DNA of 64,000 nt from Azorhizobium caulinodans ORS 571 (GCF_000010525.1 NC_009937.1:4711001-4775000); one strand, 5' to 3'; counted from the stretch's first letter, positions 38,332-46,614 are shown. The notes: generated by a model from the sequence alone, not told the origin. Made by a program: numbers and translations.

Positions 38332-38751
38332 GTGTCCAGCCCAGCCTCCCTGTTCGCCGTGGAAGTGCGCGACCACATCATGATCGCGCACAGCTTCAAA
38401 GGGGATCTCTTCGGGCCCGCCCAGGCCCTCCATGGAGCAACCTTCGTGGTAGACGTGGCCTTCATGAGCGAACGGCTCACCGAGGAAGGCGTGGTGGTGG
38501 ACATCGGCCGCGCGACGGAGGCCCTCAAAGCGGTGCTCGGGCCGCTGAACTACCGCAATCTCGACGAGGTGCCCGCCTTCGCCGACATCAACAGCACCAC
38601 CGAGGTGCTCGCCAAGCACATCTTCGACGCCATGGCCGAGGCCGCCCGCACCGGTGCGCTCGGCACCGGCGGCGACAGGCTCTGCCGCCTGCGGGTGACG
38701 CTGCACGAATCCCACGCCGCCCGCGCCTGGTTCGAGGGCCCCATCGCTTGA
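38332..38751 (+). CDS. 6-pyruvoyl-tetrahydropterin synthase/QueD-like protein with altered active site
   Basis: 139-aa T-fold protein starting at GTG 38332 behind GAGGAG. The fold is recognisable: AHSFKGDLFG, LHGATFVVDVAF, VVDIGRATEALKAVLGPLN, the NPT-like NSTTEVLA and the terminal Glu of LHESHAARAWF. Canonical residues are changed: the second zinc His of HGH is Ala36 (zinc ligands His20 and His34 remain), no catalytic Cys precedes the HG motif, and the LDH pair is Asn73-Tyr74. So it should not carry out the standard PTPS or QueD reaction. It overlaps the glycosyltransferase start by 1 nt (TGATG). Confidence 0.8.
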   Translation: MSSPASLFAVEVRDHIMIAHSFKGDLFGPAQALHGATFVVDVAFMSERLTEEGVVVDIGRATEALKAVLGPLNYRNLDEVPAFADINSTTEVLAKHIFDAMAEAARTGALGTGGDRLCRLRVTLHESHAARAWFEGPIA

Positions 38752-39806
38752 TGAAGGCGGTTCTCGCCTTTCCCGGCGATCTCGACACGCCCACCGGCGG
38801 CTATGCCTATGACCGCGCGGTGCTGCGCGCCCTGCCCGGCCACGGCGTCGATGTGAAGCCGCTCGCGCTGCCGCGCGCGTTCCCCTTTCCGGCGGCGAGT
38901 GATCTGGCCGAGACGGCCCGGCTTCTCGGCGAAACGCCCGCGGATGCTCTCCTGTTCGTCGATGGCCTCGCGCTCGGGGCGATGCCGGTCGATCTTCTCA
39001 ACGCCAGCGGCCGGCGGATCGTCGCGCTGATCCATCACCCCCTCGCCCGCGAGGCGGGGCTGAGCCCGGAGCAGCAGGCGGCGCTGGAGGCAAGCGAGCG
39101 GGAGGCGCTGGCCATCTGTGCCGGTGTCATTGCCACCAGCGCGGCGACGGGGCGCGATCTCGTCGCAAATTACGGCGTTCCCCCCGATCGCCTCAGCATT
39201 GCGGAGCCCGGTGTCGCGCCGGCTCCGCGCGCGGTGGCGCAGGGCGAGCCGCCGCATATCCTCGCCATCGGCTCGGTGATCCCGCGCAAGAATTATGCGG
39301 GGCTGGTCGCTGCCCTCGCGGGGGTCGCCGATCTCGGCTGGACCGCCACCTTCATCGGCTCCCTCGATTTCGCGCCGCAGACGGTGGCGGAGGTCCGCAG
39401 CCTCATCGCCGCGCACGGCCTCGGCCACCGCATCCGGCTCGCGGGCGCGGTCCCGGCCGAGGCGCTGGAGGCGGCCTATGCCGGCTGCGATCTCTTCGTC
39501 CATGCGGCGCTCTATGAGGGCTATGGCATGGTGCTGGCGGATGCCCTGCGGCGCGGCCTGCCCATGATCGCGAGCACCGGGGGCGCAGCGGGCGATACGG
39601 TCCCGGACGGGTCGGCCGTGAAGGTGCCGCCCGGCGACACGCCAGCCCTCACTGCTGCCCTGCGGGCGCTTCTCTCTGACCGGTCCGCCCGTCTGCGCCT
39701 CGCGGACGCCGCAGCGGAGGCCGGCGCCCGCCTGCCCGGCTGGGACGACACCGCCCGCACCATCGCCCAGGCCCTCAAGCAAGCTTCCCGGAGCCCGACG
39801 CCATGA
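38751..39806 (+). CDS. Glycosyltransferase family 4, pterin-like cluster
   Basis: 351-aa GT-B retaining glycosyltransferase. Near the N-terminus is GDLDTPTGGYAYDRAVL, which fits the acceptor side; the donor side shows ILAIGSVIPRKNYAGLVAAL, ALYEGYGMVLADALRRGLPMIA (E-x7-E) and AAGDTVPDGSAVKVPPGD. The ATG at 38751 overlaps the PTPS-like stop, and its own stop overlaps the methyltransferase start (ATGA). Being welded into this operon suggests it glycosylates the small-molecule product rather than a cell-surface polymer. Confidence 0.82.
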   Translation: MKAVLAFPGDLDTPTGGYAYDRAVLRALPGHGVDVKPLALPRAFPFPAASDLAETARLLGETPADALLFVDGLALGAMPVDLLNASGRRIVALIHHPLAREAGLSPEQQAALEASEREALAICAGVIATSAATGRDLVANYGVPPDRLSIAEPGVAPAPRAVAQGEPPHILAIGSVIPRKNYAGLVAALAGVADLGWTATFIGSLDFAPQTVAEVRSLIAAHGLGHRIRLAGAVPAEALEAAYAGCDLFVHAALYEGYGMVLADALRRGLPMIASTGGAAGDTVPDGSAVKVPPGDTPALTAALRALLSDRSARLRLADAAAEAGARLPGWDDTARTIAQALKQASRSPTP

Positions 39807-40651
39807 CCGGCTTCTCCGCCGACTGGCTCGCCCTGCGCGAGCCGGCGGATCACCGCGCCCGCAATGGCGATCTCGCCGCCGCCCTCTCCGCCCGCTTCGG
39901 GCAGACCACCCCGCTGCGGGTGACGGACATCGGCGCCGGCACCGGCTCGAACCTGCGCGCCACCGCCCCGCTGCTGGGGCGCGAACAGCACTGGACCCTC
40001 GTCGATTACGATCCGGCGCTGCTCGCGGAAGCGCGGCGGCAACTCCGCGCATGGGCCGATGATGCGAGCGAGGCCGATGACGGCCTGCGGCTCACGAAGG
40101 ACGGGCGCGCCCTGCATGTCCGTTTCCGCGAGGCCGATCTGGCGCGGGCGCCCGAGGTGATCGGGGCGCAGACGCCCCATCTCGTCACCGCCGCCGCCTT
40201 CTTCGATCTCGTCTCGGCAGACTGGATCCCCCGCTTTGCGGATGTGGTGGCGCAGACAGGGGCGGACTTCTTCACCGTGCTGACCTGCGACGGTGCCGAT
40301 GACTGGCAGCCGCCGCACCCGGACGACGCCGCCATCACCGCCGGCTTCCACGCCGACCAGGCGCGGGACAAGGGGTTCGGCCCCGCCGCCGGCAATGATG
40401 CGACGGCTCTCCTCGCGGAGGCCTTCGGCCGCCTCGGCTATCAGGCGCGCAGCGCGCCCAGCCCCTGGCTGCTGGACGGGACTTCGCCGGCCGACGCCGC
40501 CCTCATCGCCGCACTGGCAGCAGGCACGGCAGGCGCAGCAGCGGAGAGCGGAACGGTCTCGCCCAACGGCGCAGACGCTTGGGCACAGGCCCGCCGAGGA
40601 GCTCGATCCTGCCGGATCGGCCATCTGGACCTTCTCGCCACGCGGGGCTGA
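39803..40651 (+). CDS. Class I SAM-dependent methyltransferase, pterin-like cluster
   Basis: 282-aa Rossmann-fold methyltransferase. Motif I is VTDIGAGTGSNLRATAP at about 38-54, with the following acidic strand LVDYDPALLAEARR and motif II region LVTAAAFFDLVSADWI. It overlaps the glycosyltransferase by 4 nt. The C-terminal ~60 residues are Ala-rich. Substrate unknown; O- or N-methylation of the cluster product is inferred. It is convergent with the cytochrome b561 gene 6 nt away. Confidence 0.8.
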   Translation: MTGFSADWLALREPADHRARNGDLAAALSARFGQTTPLRVTDIGAGTGSNLRATAPLLGREQHWTLVDYDPALLAEARRQLRAWADDASEADDGLRLTKDGRALHVRFREADLARAPEVIGAQTPHLVTAAAFFDLVSADWIPRFADVVAQTGADFFTVLTCDGADDWQPPHPDDAAITAGFHADQARDKGFGPAAGNDATALLAEAFGRLGYQARSAPSPWLLDGTSPADAALIAALAAGTAGAAAESGTVSPNGADAWAQARRGARSCRIGHLDLLATRG

Positions 40652-40657
40652 AGCCGT

Positions 40658-41197
40658 TCAGCGCTCCAGCCAGGGCGCCATGCGGCCCAGCACGCCATCG
40701 CGCTTCACGAAACCGTGATAAAGGGCCGCGCCGATATGGGCGGCGAGGAGCGCGCACATCAGGAAGGCGAGCGTCTCGTGGGCGCCGCCATAGACCTCCG
40801 ACATGGCCTCGTTCTTCGGCACGAGGTTCGGAAGCGTGAAGAGGCCGAACACGCTCACCGAGGCACCGAAGGCGGATGACGCCGCCCAGCCGAGCAGCGG
40901 CATCACGAAGATCAGCGCATAGAGCAGATGGTGAGTGAAATTGGCGATCCGCCATTGCCAGTCCGGAAGGCCCGGCGGACGGGGCGGCGCGCCGAAGGCG
41001 ATCCGCACCGCCACCCGCAGCACCGCCAGCGCGAGAATGAGCGTGCCCACGGAGCGATGCAGGTCGAACAGGCGATCCTGCCCCGGTCCAGACGGCATGT
41101 TCATCATGATGAAGCCGGCGGGGATGACGAACAGCACCGCAAGCGCGGTGAGCCAGTGGATCCACCTAGCCGGCCGGGCATAGGTCTCGATGGGCAT
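40658..41197 (-). CDS. Cytochrome b561 (YceJ/CybB-like)
   Basis: 179-aa membrane protein with four helices. Histidines for two b haems are present: ARWIHWLTALAVLF (first helix), LFDLHRSVGTLILAL (second), FTHHLLYALIFVMPLLGW (third) and HETLAFLMCALLAAHIGAALYHGF (fourth). ATG at 41197 (MPIETYARP). It overlaps the RibD-like reductase gene by 32 nt, so both are one transcript. Quinone-linked electron transfer for a redox step of the cluster is possible. Confidence 0.88.
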   Translation of the reverse strand: MPIETYARPARWIHWLTALAVLFVIPAGFIMMNMPSGPGQDRLFDLHRSVGTLILALAVLRVAVRIAFGAPPRPPGLPDWQWRIANFTHHLLYALIFVMPLLGWAASSAFGASVSVFGLFTLPNLVPKNEAMSEVYGGAHETLAFLMCALLAAHIGAALYHGFVKRDGVLGRMAPWLER

Positions 41198-41906
41198 GGT
41201 CCTGCCTCCCCTCCCCACCCGCTCGCCGACGCAGGTCGCAGGCGAACAGGACATCTCCATCCGGGAAAACATGCACGCGCGTCGTTGGGCGCAGCGCCGC
41301 CGAAAGCCCCGTTATGGGCTTCAGATCCAGCCCGGTGCGCCCGCTGCCGAGAATGACCGGGGACACGATGATGTGAAAGTGGTCGATGGCGCCTCCATCC
41401 AGGAAGGCTGACAGCGTGCGCGGCCCGCCTTCCACGAGGATGCGCTTCAGCCCCCGCGCCCGCAAGGCGGCGACCACCGCCGCCGGATCAAGCGCCCCCG
41501 TCCCCTCGACTTCCACCCGCTCGACCCCGTCCGGCAGCGCGCCCGCCGCCGAGGGGCGGCGGACCACCAGCCGCCGCGCGCCGTCGTTCTGCAGACAGCG
41601 GGCGCTTGCCGGCAGGCGGCCGTTGGGATCGAGGACCACGCGCGCCGGATCGCGTCCGGGCACGCGGCGTACGTTCAGCTGCGGATCGTCGGCAATGACC
41701 GTGCCGACGCCCACCAGCACCGCATCCACCATCGCGCGGATGCGGTGGATGTGGTCGAGGCCACTGGCCCCGTTGATATATTTGGATTCCCCCGAGGGCA
41801 GCGCGATGCGCCCGTCCAGCGACTGGCCCAATTGTCCGATGACAAACTGGGGCGAGGCATTGAGTTCCGCGAACAGCGTCCCCAAATCCTCGATGCTGTC
41901 ATCCAT
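41166..41906 (-). CDS. Stand-alone RibD C-terminal-type reductase
   Basis: 246-aa protein of the RibD_C/dihydrofolate reductase-like fold without the deaminase domain. It shows FVIGQLGQSLDGRIALPSG, IRAMVDAVLVGVGTVIADDPQL and LVEGGPRTLSAFLDGGAIDHFHI with SPVILGSGRTGL. RibD_C enzymes reduce the ribosyl side chain of aminopyrimidines from GTP with NADPH. Start ATG 41906. It is divergent from the GTP cyclohydrolase II-like gene, which suggests it acts on that enzyme's product. Confidence 0.85.
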   Translation of the reverse strand: MDDSIEDLGTLFAELNASPQFVIGQLGQSLDGRIALPSGESKYINGASGLDHIHRIRAMVDAVLVGVGTVIADDPQLNVRRVPGRDPARVVLDPNGRLPASARCLQNDGARRLVVRRPSAAGALPDGVERVEVEGTGALDPAAVVAALRARGLKRILVEGGPRTLSAFLDGGAIDHFHIIVSPVILGSGRTGLDLKPITGLSAALRPTTRVHVFPDGDVLFACDLRRRAGGEGRQDHAHRDLCPAG

Positions 41907-41991
41907 GAGCTGAGCCTCATCGTAAAGGGTCTGTGCGCGGCGAAACGGAACCTGCCACGCTTATCAAGGTTACGGAACGGTGGTCACCACG

Positions 41992-42014
41992 GATGGAATA
42001 CACGTCATTCCATC
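41992..42014. promoter_or_regulatory. 23-bp palindromic operator candidate between ribD-like and ribA-like genes
   Basis: Perfect arms GATGGAAT and ATTCCATC around a 7-nt spacer (ACACGTC). It lies in the 195-nt region between divergent promoters, about 86 nt from either start codon. Symmetric placement suggests a repressor that controls both halves of the cluster. A second weak palindrome (GTGG-TCA-CCAC) lies at 41980-41990. Confidence 0.6.
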
Positions 42015-42101
42015 GTAAATTTTGACCGGCGGCGTAATTTTTAGGTGAAATCGACAGTTCCTCTGTCAAAGCTCTGCAATTCGGCGTATCGTGAGGCTCT
42101 C

Positions 42102-43214
42102 ATGTCTCCCACTGTGGAAATTCCCGGTCTCTCCTTTGGTGCCACGCAGACGGCAGTCGAGCGCGCCATCGCGGAATTGCGTTCCGGCCGCCCGGTCGTC
42201 CTTGAGGATCAGGGGCAGGAGTTGCTCGCCATCGGCGTGGAGGCACTGGATGCCAACATCGCCCAGGGCTTTGCGGCGGTTGGGCAAGGCCTGACACGGC
42301 TCGTTCTGCCGGCTCCGCGCCTCACCCGCATCGGCGCGCCGCGGTCCTCCGCCGGCACGATCGCTCTGCCAGATGTGGACCTCGCCCGCATCGAAACCCT
42401 GGCACTACGGATCGACGGGCGCATCGACGCCCCGGTCGCTCTTGCCACCACCCTCGACGTCGCGGTGCTGCATCTGCTTGGCTTCGCGCTCGTGCTTCCG
42501 GCCGCCATCGTGGCGCCGGTCTCCGCCAGCGCGTTGCCGCATCTGATGCGCGTGACCAAGACCGAGATCGACGATTTCCGCGCGTCGCAGGTCCGCAGTC
42601 TGCGTGTCGTGGGCCGCGCGCCCGTGCCGCTCGAAGGCGCACTCGATACCGAATTCGTCGTCTTCCGCGGCGGCGAAGGCCTGCGCGATCAGGTGGCCAT
42701 CGTGGTCGGCAAGCCCGACCTGTCCGGCCCCGTGCCGGTGCGCCTGCATTCGGCCTGCCTCACGGGCGACCTCTTCGGCAGCCTGAAGTGCGATTGCGGC
42801 GACCAGTTGCGCGACACGGTGCAACGCATGGCGCGCTCCAGCGGCGGCATCCTGCTCTATCTGGACCAGGAAGGCCGGGGCAACGGCATTGCCAACAAGA
42901 TGAAGGCCTATCACCTTCAGTCCCAGGGCTTCGACACTTATGAGGCGGATGCCGCGCTCGGCTTCGACCTCGACCAGCGGCGCTTCGACTTCGCGGCCGA
43001 GATGCTGCGCCAGCTCGGCGTGACGGCGGTGGAGATCCTCACCAACAATCCGCAGAAGATCGCCGCGCTCAAGGCCGCCGGCATCGAGGTGGCGGGGGAC
43101 CGCCGCGTGCTCGGCCGGCCGACCGCGGAGAACGTGCGCTATCTCGCCTCCAAGCGCGACCGCGCGGGCCATTATATCGACTTCGACGCGCTCGCCGCCC
43201 GCGCCTCCGACTGA
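42102..43214 (+). CDS. GTP cyclohydrolase II with degenerate RibB-like N-terminal domain
   Basis: 370-aa protein. C-terminal ~200 residues are GTP cyclohydrolase II: zinc motif SACLTGDLFGSLKCDCGDQL, ILLYLDQEGRGNGI, DTYEADAALGFDLDQR and ILTNNPQKIAALKAAGI are all intact, so it should open GTP to the ribosylamino-pyrimidinone. The N-terminal half aligns with DHBP synthase (RibB), but its catalytic acidic loop (D-D-x-x-R-E-N-E) reads VLEDQGQELLAIGVEAL, so the RibB activity is probably lost. ATG 42102 with GTGAGG site. Riboflavin synthesis RibA/RibBA is the close relative; the neighbours argue for another product. Confidence 0.82.
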   Translation: MSPTVEIPGLSFGATQTAVERAIAELRSGRPVVLEDQGQELLAIGVEALDANIAQGFAAVGQGLTRLVLPAPRLTRIGAPRSSAGTIALPDVDLARIETLALRIDGRIDAPVALATTLDVAVLHLLGFALVLPAAIVAPVSASALPHLMRVTKTEIDDFRASQVRSLRVVGRAPVPLEGALDTEFVVFRGGEGLRDQVAIVVGKPDLSGPVPVRLHSACLTGDLFGSLKCDCGDQLRDTVQRMARSSGGILLYLDQEGRGNGIANKMKAYHLQSQGFDTYEADAALGFDLDQRRFDFAAEMLRQLGVTAVEILTNNPQKIAALKAAGIEVAGDRRVLGRPTAENVRYLASKRDRAGHYIDFDALAARASD

Positions 43215-43233
43215 CCATCGGCCCACGTAGTTC

Positions 43234-43270
43234 AAGGCCCGCCCAACCTACCGTTGAGGCGGGCCTTTTG
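43234..43270 (+). terminator. Rho-independent terminator of the GTP cyclohydrolase II-like gene
   Basis: 10-bp stem AAGGCCCGCC/GGCGGGCCTT with a 14-nt loop followed by TTTG, 20 nt after the stop codon. It ends the right arm of the cluster. Confidence 0.8.
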
Positions 43271-43367
43271 CTGTCCGGGCGTACTTAAAAATTGCTCCGG
43301 CCAGAGCTTCGCAGGCGGCCGCAACTCGGATATCCCTTCTCCTTAAATCGATTAGGAGGAAAAGCCC

Positions 43368-44111
43368 ATGACACGCAAAGTGGCCCTTGTGACCGGTGCA
43401 GGTTCCGGTGTCGGCAAGGCCGTCGCCCTCGCGCTCGCGGAAGCCGGATATTCCGTCGCGCTCGCCGGCCGCCGCGCCGATGCGCTTGACGCGGTGGCCA
43501 AGGAGATCGGCGGCGAAGCCCTCGCCGTGCCGACCGACGTCACGAATGCGGACGAGGTCGCGGCCCTGTTCGCGCAGGTGCGCGAGCGCTTCGGGCGGCT
43601 CGACCTGCTGTTCAACAATGCCGGCACGGGCGCCCCGGCCATTCCGCTCGAAGACCTCACGGTGGCGGAATGGAAGAAGGTGGTCGACACCAACCTGACC
43701 GGCCCCTTCCTCTGCACGCAGGAAGCCTTCCGCATCATGAAGGACCAGGACCCGCGCGGCGGCCGCATCATCAACAACGGCTCGGTCTCTTCCGAGGCGC
43801 CGCGCCCCTTCTCGGCGCCCTACACCGCCACCAAGCATGCCATCACCGGCCTCACCCGCTCCACCTCGCTGGACGGCCGGGCCTACGACATCGCCTGCGG
43901 CCAGATCGACATCGGCAATGCCGACACGGAGATGGCCCAGCGCATGAAGACCGGCGTGCTCCAGGCCGACGGCACCATGCGCGCCGAGCCGGTGATGGAC
44001 GTGAAGCACGTGGCGGATGCGGTGGTCTATATGGCGAGCCTCCCGCTCGAGGCCAATGTGCAGTTCATCACCGTGATGGCCACCAAGATGCCCTTCGTCG
44101 GCCGCGGCTGA
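43368..44111 (+). CDS. Short-chain dehydrogenase/reductase (SDR)
   Basis: 247-aa NAD(P)-dependent SDR. The glycine motif is [20 protein letters not shown], followed by NNAG (LFNNAGTG), catalytic Ser (INNGSVSS) and [11 protein letters not shown] with Tyr/Lys. It has a very strong ribosome site (AGGAGGAAAAG) and stands alone between two hairpins. Substrate not known. Confidence 0.88.
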   Translation: MTRKVALVTGAGSGVGKAVALALAEAGYSVALAGRRADALDAVAKEIGGEALAVPTDVTNADEVAALFAQVRERFGRLDLLFNNAGTGAPAIPLEDLTVAEWKKVVDTNLTGPFLCTQEAFRIMKDQDPRGGRIINNGSVSSEAPRPFSAPYTATKHAITGLTRSTSLDGRAYDIACGQIDIGNADTEMAQRMKTGVLQADGTMRAEPVMDVKHVADAVVYMASLPLEANVQFITVMATKMPFVGRG

Positions 44112-44122
44112 CCTCTCCTTCA

Positions 44123-44158
44123 CGCGCGGCGCGGGGCGTGAGACGTCCGCGCCGCGCG
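44123..44158 (+). terminator. GC hairpin after SDR gene
   Basis: Perfect 12-bp arms CGCGCGGCGCGG/CCGCGCCGCGCG with a 12-nt loop, 12 nt after the SDR stop. No T run follows. Confidence 0.5.
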
Positions 44159-44303
44159 ATTGCGGTGCCCGGCCGCCGAGCGTGCAAGCCCCGCGCAAGA
44201 TAAGAAAAACTCGGAAACACGTCAGAAAAGAGCGTTACAACTCGGCCGGAAAAGGCCGCAAGGAATGACTTGTGCGACGGCGACTTGGGCGTACCCTAGA
44301 AGA

Positions 44304-45512
44304 ATGCGCACGCCGGTCATCGCCCATATCTTACCTTGGGCCAACATTGCAGGCACGGAGATCGCCACGCTGAGGCTGGCCGAAGTCTCGCGTGAAGCCG
44401 GCTATGCCAATGTGATCTATGTACCGTCCGGGCCGGGCACGGATACTTTCGAGGCGTTCGCCTCATCTTATGGCTTCCCGATCATCCGCTATGCGCAGGT
44501 TCCGCCCGAGCGGCGCCGGCCGTGGCGCTATGGCGCCAATGTGCTGTCCCTCGCCGCGTCCTTTGCCCGCCGGCGGGTGGACCTCGTCCATTGCAGCGAC
44601 GTCACCGCGGCCTATTTCTCGGCTCTCGCCGGGCGCCTCGCCGGGGCGCGCGTCGTCAGCCACGTGCGCTGCGACCAGCCGGAGCAGAGCCGGCAGGAGC
44701 GCACGCTGCTGAAACCCGTGCAGCGCTATGTGTTCGTCTCCCGCAACACCATGGATGCGGGCACCATTGCCCATCAGCCCGATCAGGCTGAAGTGCTCTA
44801 TGACGGCGTGCCGCTGCCACGCCCGGATCTTGATCGGGCCACCGCCCGCGCCCAGTACGGCCTGCCCCACGACGCCTTCGTCGTCGGCATGGCCGCGCGC
44901 TTTCATGTGCAGAAGGATCACGAGACGCTGGTGCGGGCCGTACAGATGCTCGCTGCCCGCTCGCCCCATCTTCGCGTGCTGCTGGTGGGCAATCACGATG
45001 CCCCTTCGGCGCGGGACTATGTGGCCCAGCTGGAGGCCGCCCTGCACCTGACCGGCACCCGCCATCTCGTCACCTTCGCGGGCCTCGAGATGAACATGGA
45101 GCGCTTCTACGCCGCCATCGACGTGAAGGTGCTCTCAACCCATTTCGAGGGGCTGCCGCTGGTGCTGATGGAAGCGATGGCCGCCGGCCGGCCGGTGGTC
45201 GCGACCGCCGTCAGCGGCATTCCGGAAGTGGTGGAGCACGGCACCACCGGCTTCCTCGTGCCGCGCCTGCAACCCCAGCCGCTGGCGGATGCCCTCTTCA
45301 CCCTTGCCGATGATCCGGCGACTGCCGTCCGCATGGGCCGCGCGGGCCGCGCACGGGTGGAAGCCCTGTTCAGCGACACGGCCTACCAGCGCAATGTCGC
45401 AGCACTCTATGAACGGCTGCTCGGCCCGCCGCTCAGACGACCTTCAGTTCCAGCACCGGGTCCTGTTCGGCCATGCGGGCAAACCGAAGCGGTGACAGAT
45501 CGAGCGTCGTGA
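44304..45512 (+). CDS. Glycosyltransferase family 4 (paralogue of the 61 kb enzyme)
   Basis: 402-aa GT-B enzyme. It begins MRTPVIAHILPWANIAGTEIATLRLAE, and has the donor motif HFEGLPLVLMEAMAAGRPVVATAVSGIPEVVEHG (E-x7-E). The protein coded at 60851-61990 is a clear paralogue (same IAHIxPWxNxAGTExATLRLAE start and RVISHVRxDxPxx middle). ATG 44304 chosen; one 14 codons upstream is also possible. Its 3' end overlaps the convergent FAD oxidoreductase gene by 80 nt, which gives it an atypical Pro/Arg-rich C-terminal tail. Confidence 0.85.
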   Translation: MRTPVIAHILPWANIAGTEIATLRLAEVSREAGYANVIYVPSGPGTDTFEAFASSYGFPIIRYAQVPPERRRPWRYGANVLSLAASFARRRVDLVHCSDVTAAYFSALAGRLAGARVVSHVRCDQPEQSRQERTLLKPVQRYVFVSRNTMDAGTIAHQPDQAEVLYDGVPLPRPDLDRATARAQYGLPHDAFVVGMAARFHVQKDHETLVRAVQMLAARSPHLRVLLVGNHDAPSARDYVAQLEAALHLTGTRHLVTFAGLEMNMERFYAAIDVKVLSTHFEGLPLVLMEAMAAGRPVVATAVSGIPEVVEHGTTGFLVPRLQPQPLADALFTLADDPATAVRMGRAGRARVEALFSDTAYQRNVAALYERLLGPPLRRPSVPAPGPVRPCGQTEAVTDRAS

Positions 45513-46614
45513 AGCGGCCGTAGGCGATCAGTTCGCTGATGCCGCGCCCGATGGCGGGGGACTGCTGCAGACCGTGGCCGCTGAAGCCATTGGCGAAATG
45601 AAAATTCCTGAGTTCCGGCGCCGGCCCGACGATGGCGTTATGGTCGAAGGCATTCATGTCGTAATGCCCCGCCCAGGCCCGGCCGGGACGGATGCGCTCA
45701 AAGGCCGGCACGCGGGTGGCGAGCACCGGCCAGATGCGCTCCTCGAAGAAAGCGTGCTCCACCTCGAATTCGAAGCTGTCCGGATCTTCCTCGTCCGGCG
45801 GCGCGAGGCCGCACAGGAAGCCCTCGCCCTCGGGGCGCCAGTAGACGCCGGTGGGGTCGATCACCAATGGGCAGCGCTCGACCGGATCGGCGCAGCGGAA
45901 GGTGAAGATCATCCGCTTCTTGTTGTGCACCGGGATCTCGATGCCCGCCGCCTTGGCCAGCGCCGGGCCGCCGGCGCCCGCCGCATTCACCACCGCGCCG
46001 CAGGCGACGCGGGTGCCGTCCGCGAGCAGGACAGCGGTAACGCGATCGCCCTCGCGCTCAACGCCCGCCGCCTCGGCGGCCATGTAGGTGACGCCCAGCG
46101 ACCGCGCCTTGCGGCGGAAGGCCTGCAAGAGCCCATAGCCATCGAACCAGCCTTCGCCCGAGCGGCCATAGCAGCCGGCGGCGAGATCCTCCGTGGCAAG
46201 CCAGGGGAAGGTCGCCTTCAGCGGCTCCGACTCCAGGAAGGCGATGTCCGCGCCGAGGCGCTGCTGAATGGCATGGCCGGCTTCCAGCGCCGGACGCCCC
46301 TCAGGCGTCGCGAGGAAAAGGTAGCCGCCCTCATGCAGGCCGATGTCCGGCCGCTCGCCCTCCACCTCCAGCCGCGCGCCGATCTCGCGCAGGAAGGTGA
46401 TGCCATAGAGCGAGATTTCCACATTGATCGCGGTGGAATACTGCTGACGGATGGAGGCTGCCGAGAGAGCCGAAGCGCAGCGCTGGTAGGTGGGATCCTT
46501 CTCCAGCACCAGGACGGAGCCCTGAAAGTCCGGATTGGCGGCGAGGTGATAGGCGACGGACGAACCCACCGCCGCGCCGCCGACGATCACCACATCGAAA
46601 TTCAGGTCGGCCAT
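45433..46614 (-). CDS. FAD-dependent oxidoreductase (DAO/sarcosine oxidase-like)
   Basis: 393-aa flavoenzyme of the D-amino acid oxidase fold. N-terminal FAD motif DVVIVGGAAVGSSVAYHLA and later EKDPTYQRCAS; near the C-terminus GFSGHGLQQSPAIGRGISELI. It most resembles FOXRED1- and sarcosine/dimethylglycine oxidase-like enzymes, which oxidise secondary amines. Its neighbours on the same strand are a TPP enzyme and an ALDH7-like dehydrogenase, so a role in amine or lysine/pipecolate-type catabolism is likely. Confidence 0.85.
   Translation of the reverse strand: MADLNFDVVIVGGAAVGSSVAYHLAANPDFQGSVLVLEKDPTYQRCASALSAASIRQQYSTAINVEISLYGITFLREIGARLEVEGERPDIGLHEGGYLFLATPEGRPALEAGHAIQQRLGADIAFLESEPLKATFPWLATEDLAAGCYGRSGEGWFDGYGLLQAFRRKARSLGVTYMAAEAAGVEREGDRVTAVLLADGTRVACGAVVNAAGAGGPALAKAAGIEIPVHNKKRMIFTFRCADPVERCPLVIDPTGVYWRPEGEGFLCGLAPPDEEDPDSFEFEVEHAFFEERIWPVLATRVPAFERIRPGRAWAGHYDMNAFDHNAIVGPAPELRNFHFANGFSGHGLQQSPAIGRGISELIAYGRFTTLDLSPLRFARMAEQDPVLELKVV

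Noticed and set aside
37752..38750. N-terminal extension of the GT4 gene through the MDR and PTPS-like genes
   Set aside because: The frame is a shadow; the ATG at 38751 overlaps the previous stop and begins the GT4 homology.
41907..42101. FMN riboswitch upstream of the ribA-like gene
   Set aside because: The conserved FMN element blocks (AGGGAG, GAGGG-type core) and multi-branched fold are not seen; only the palindromes are present.
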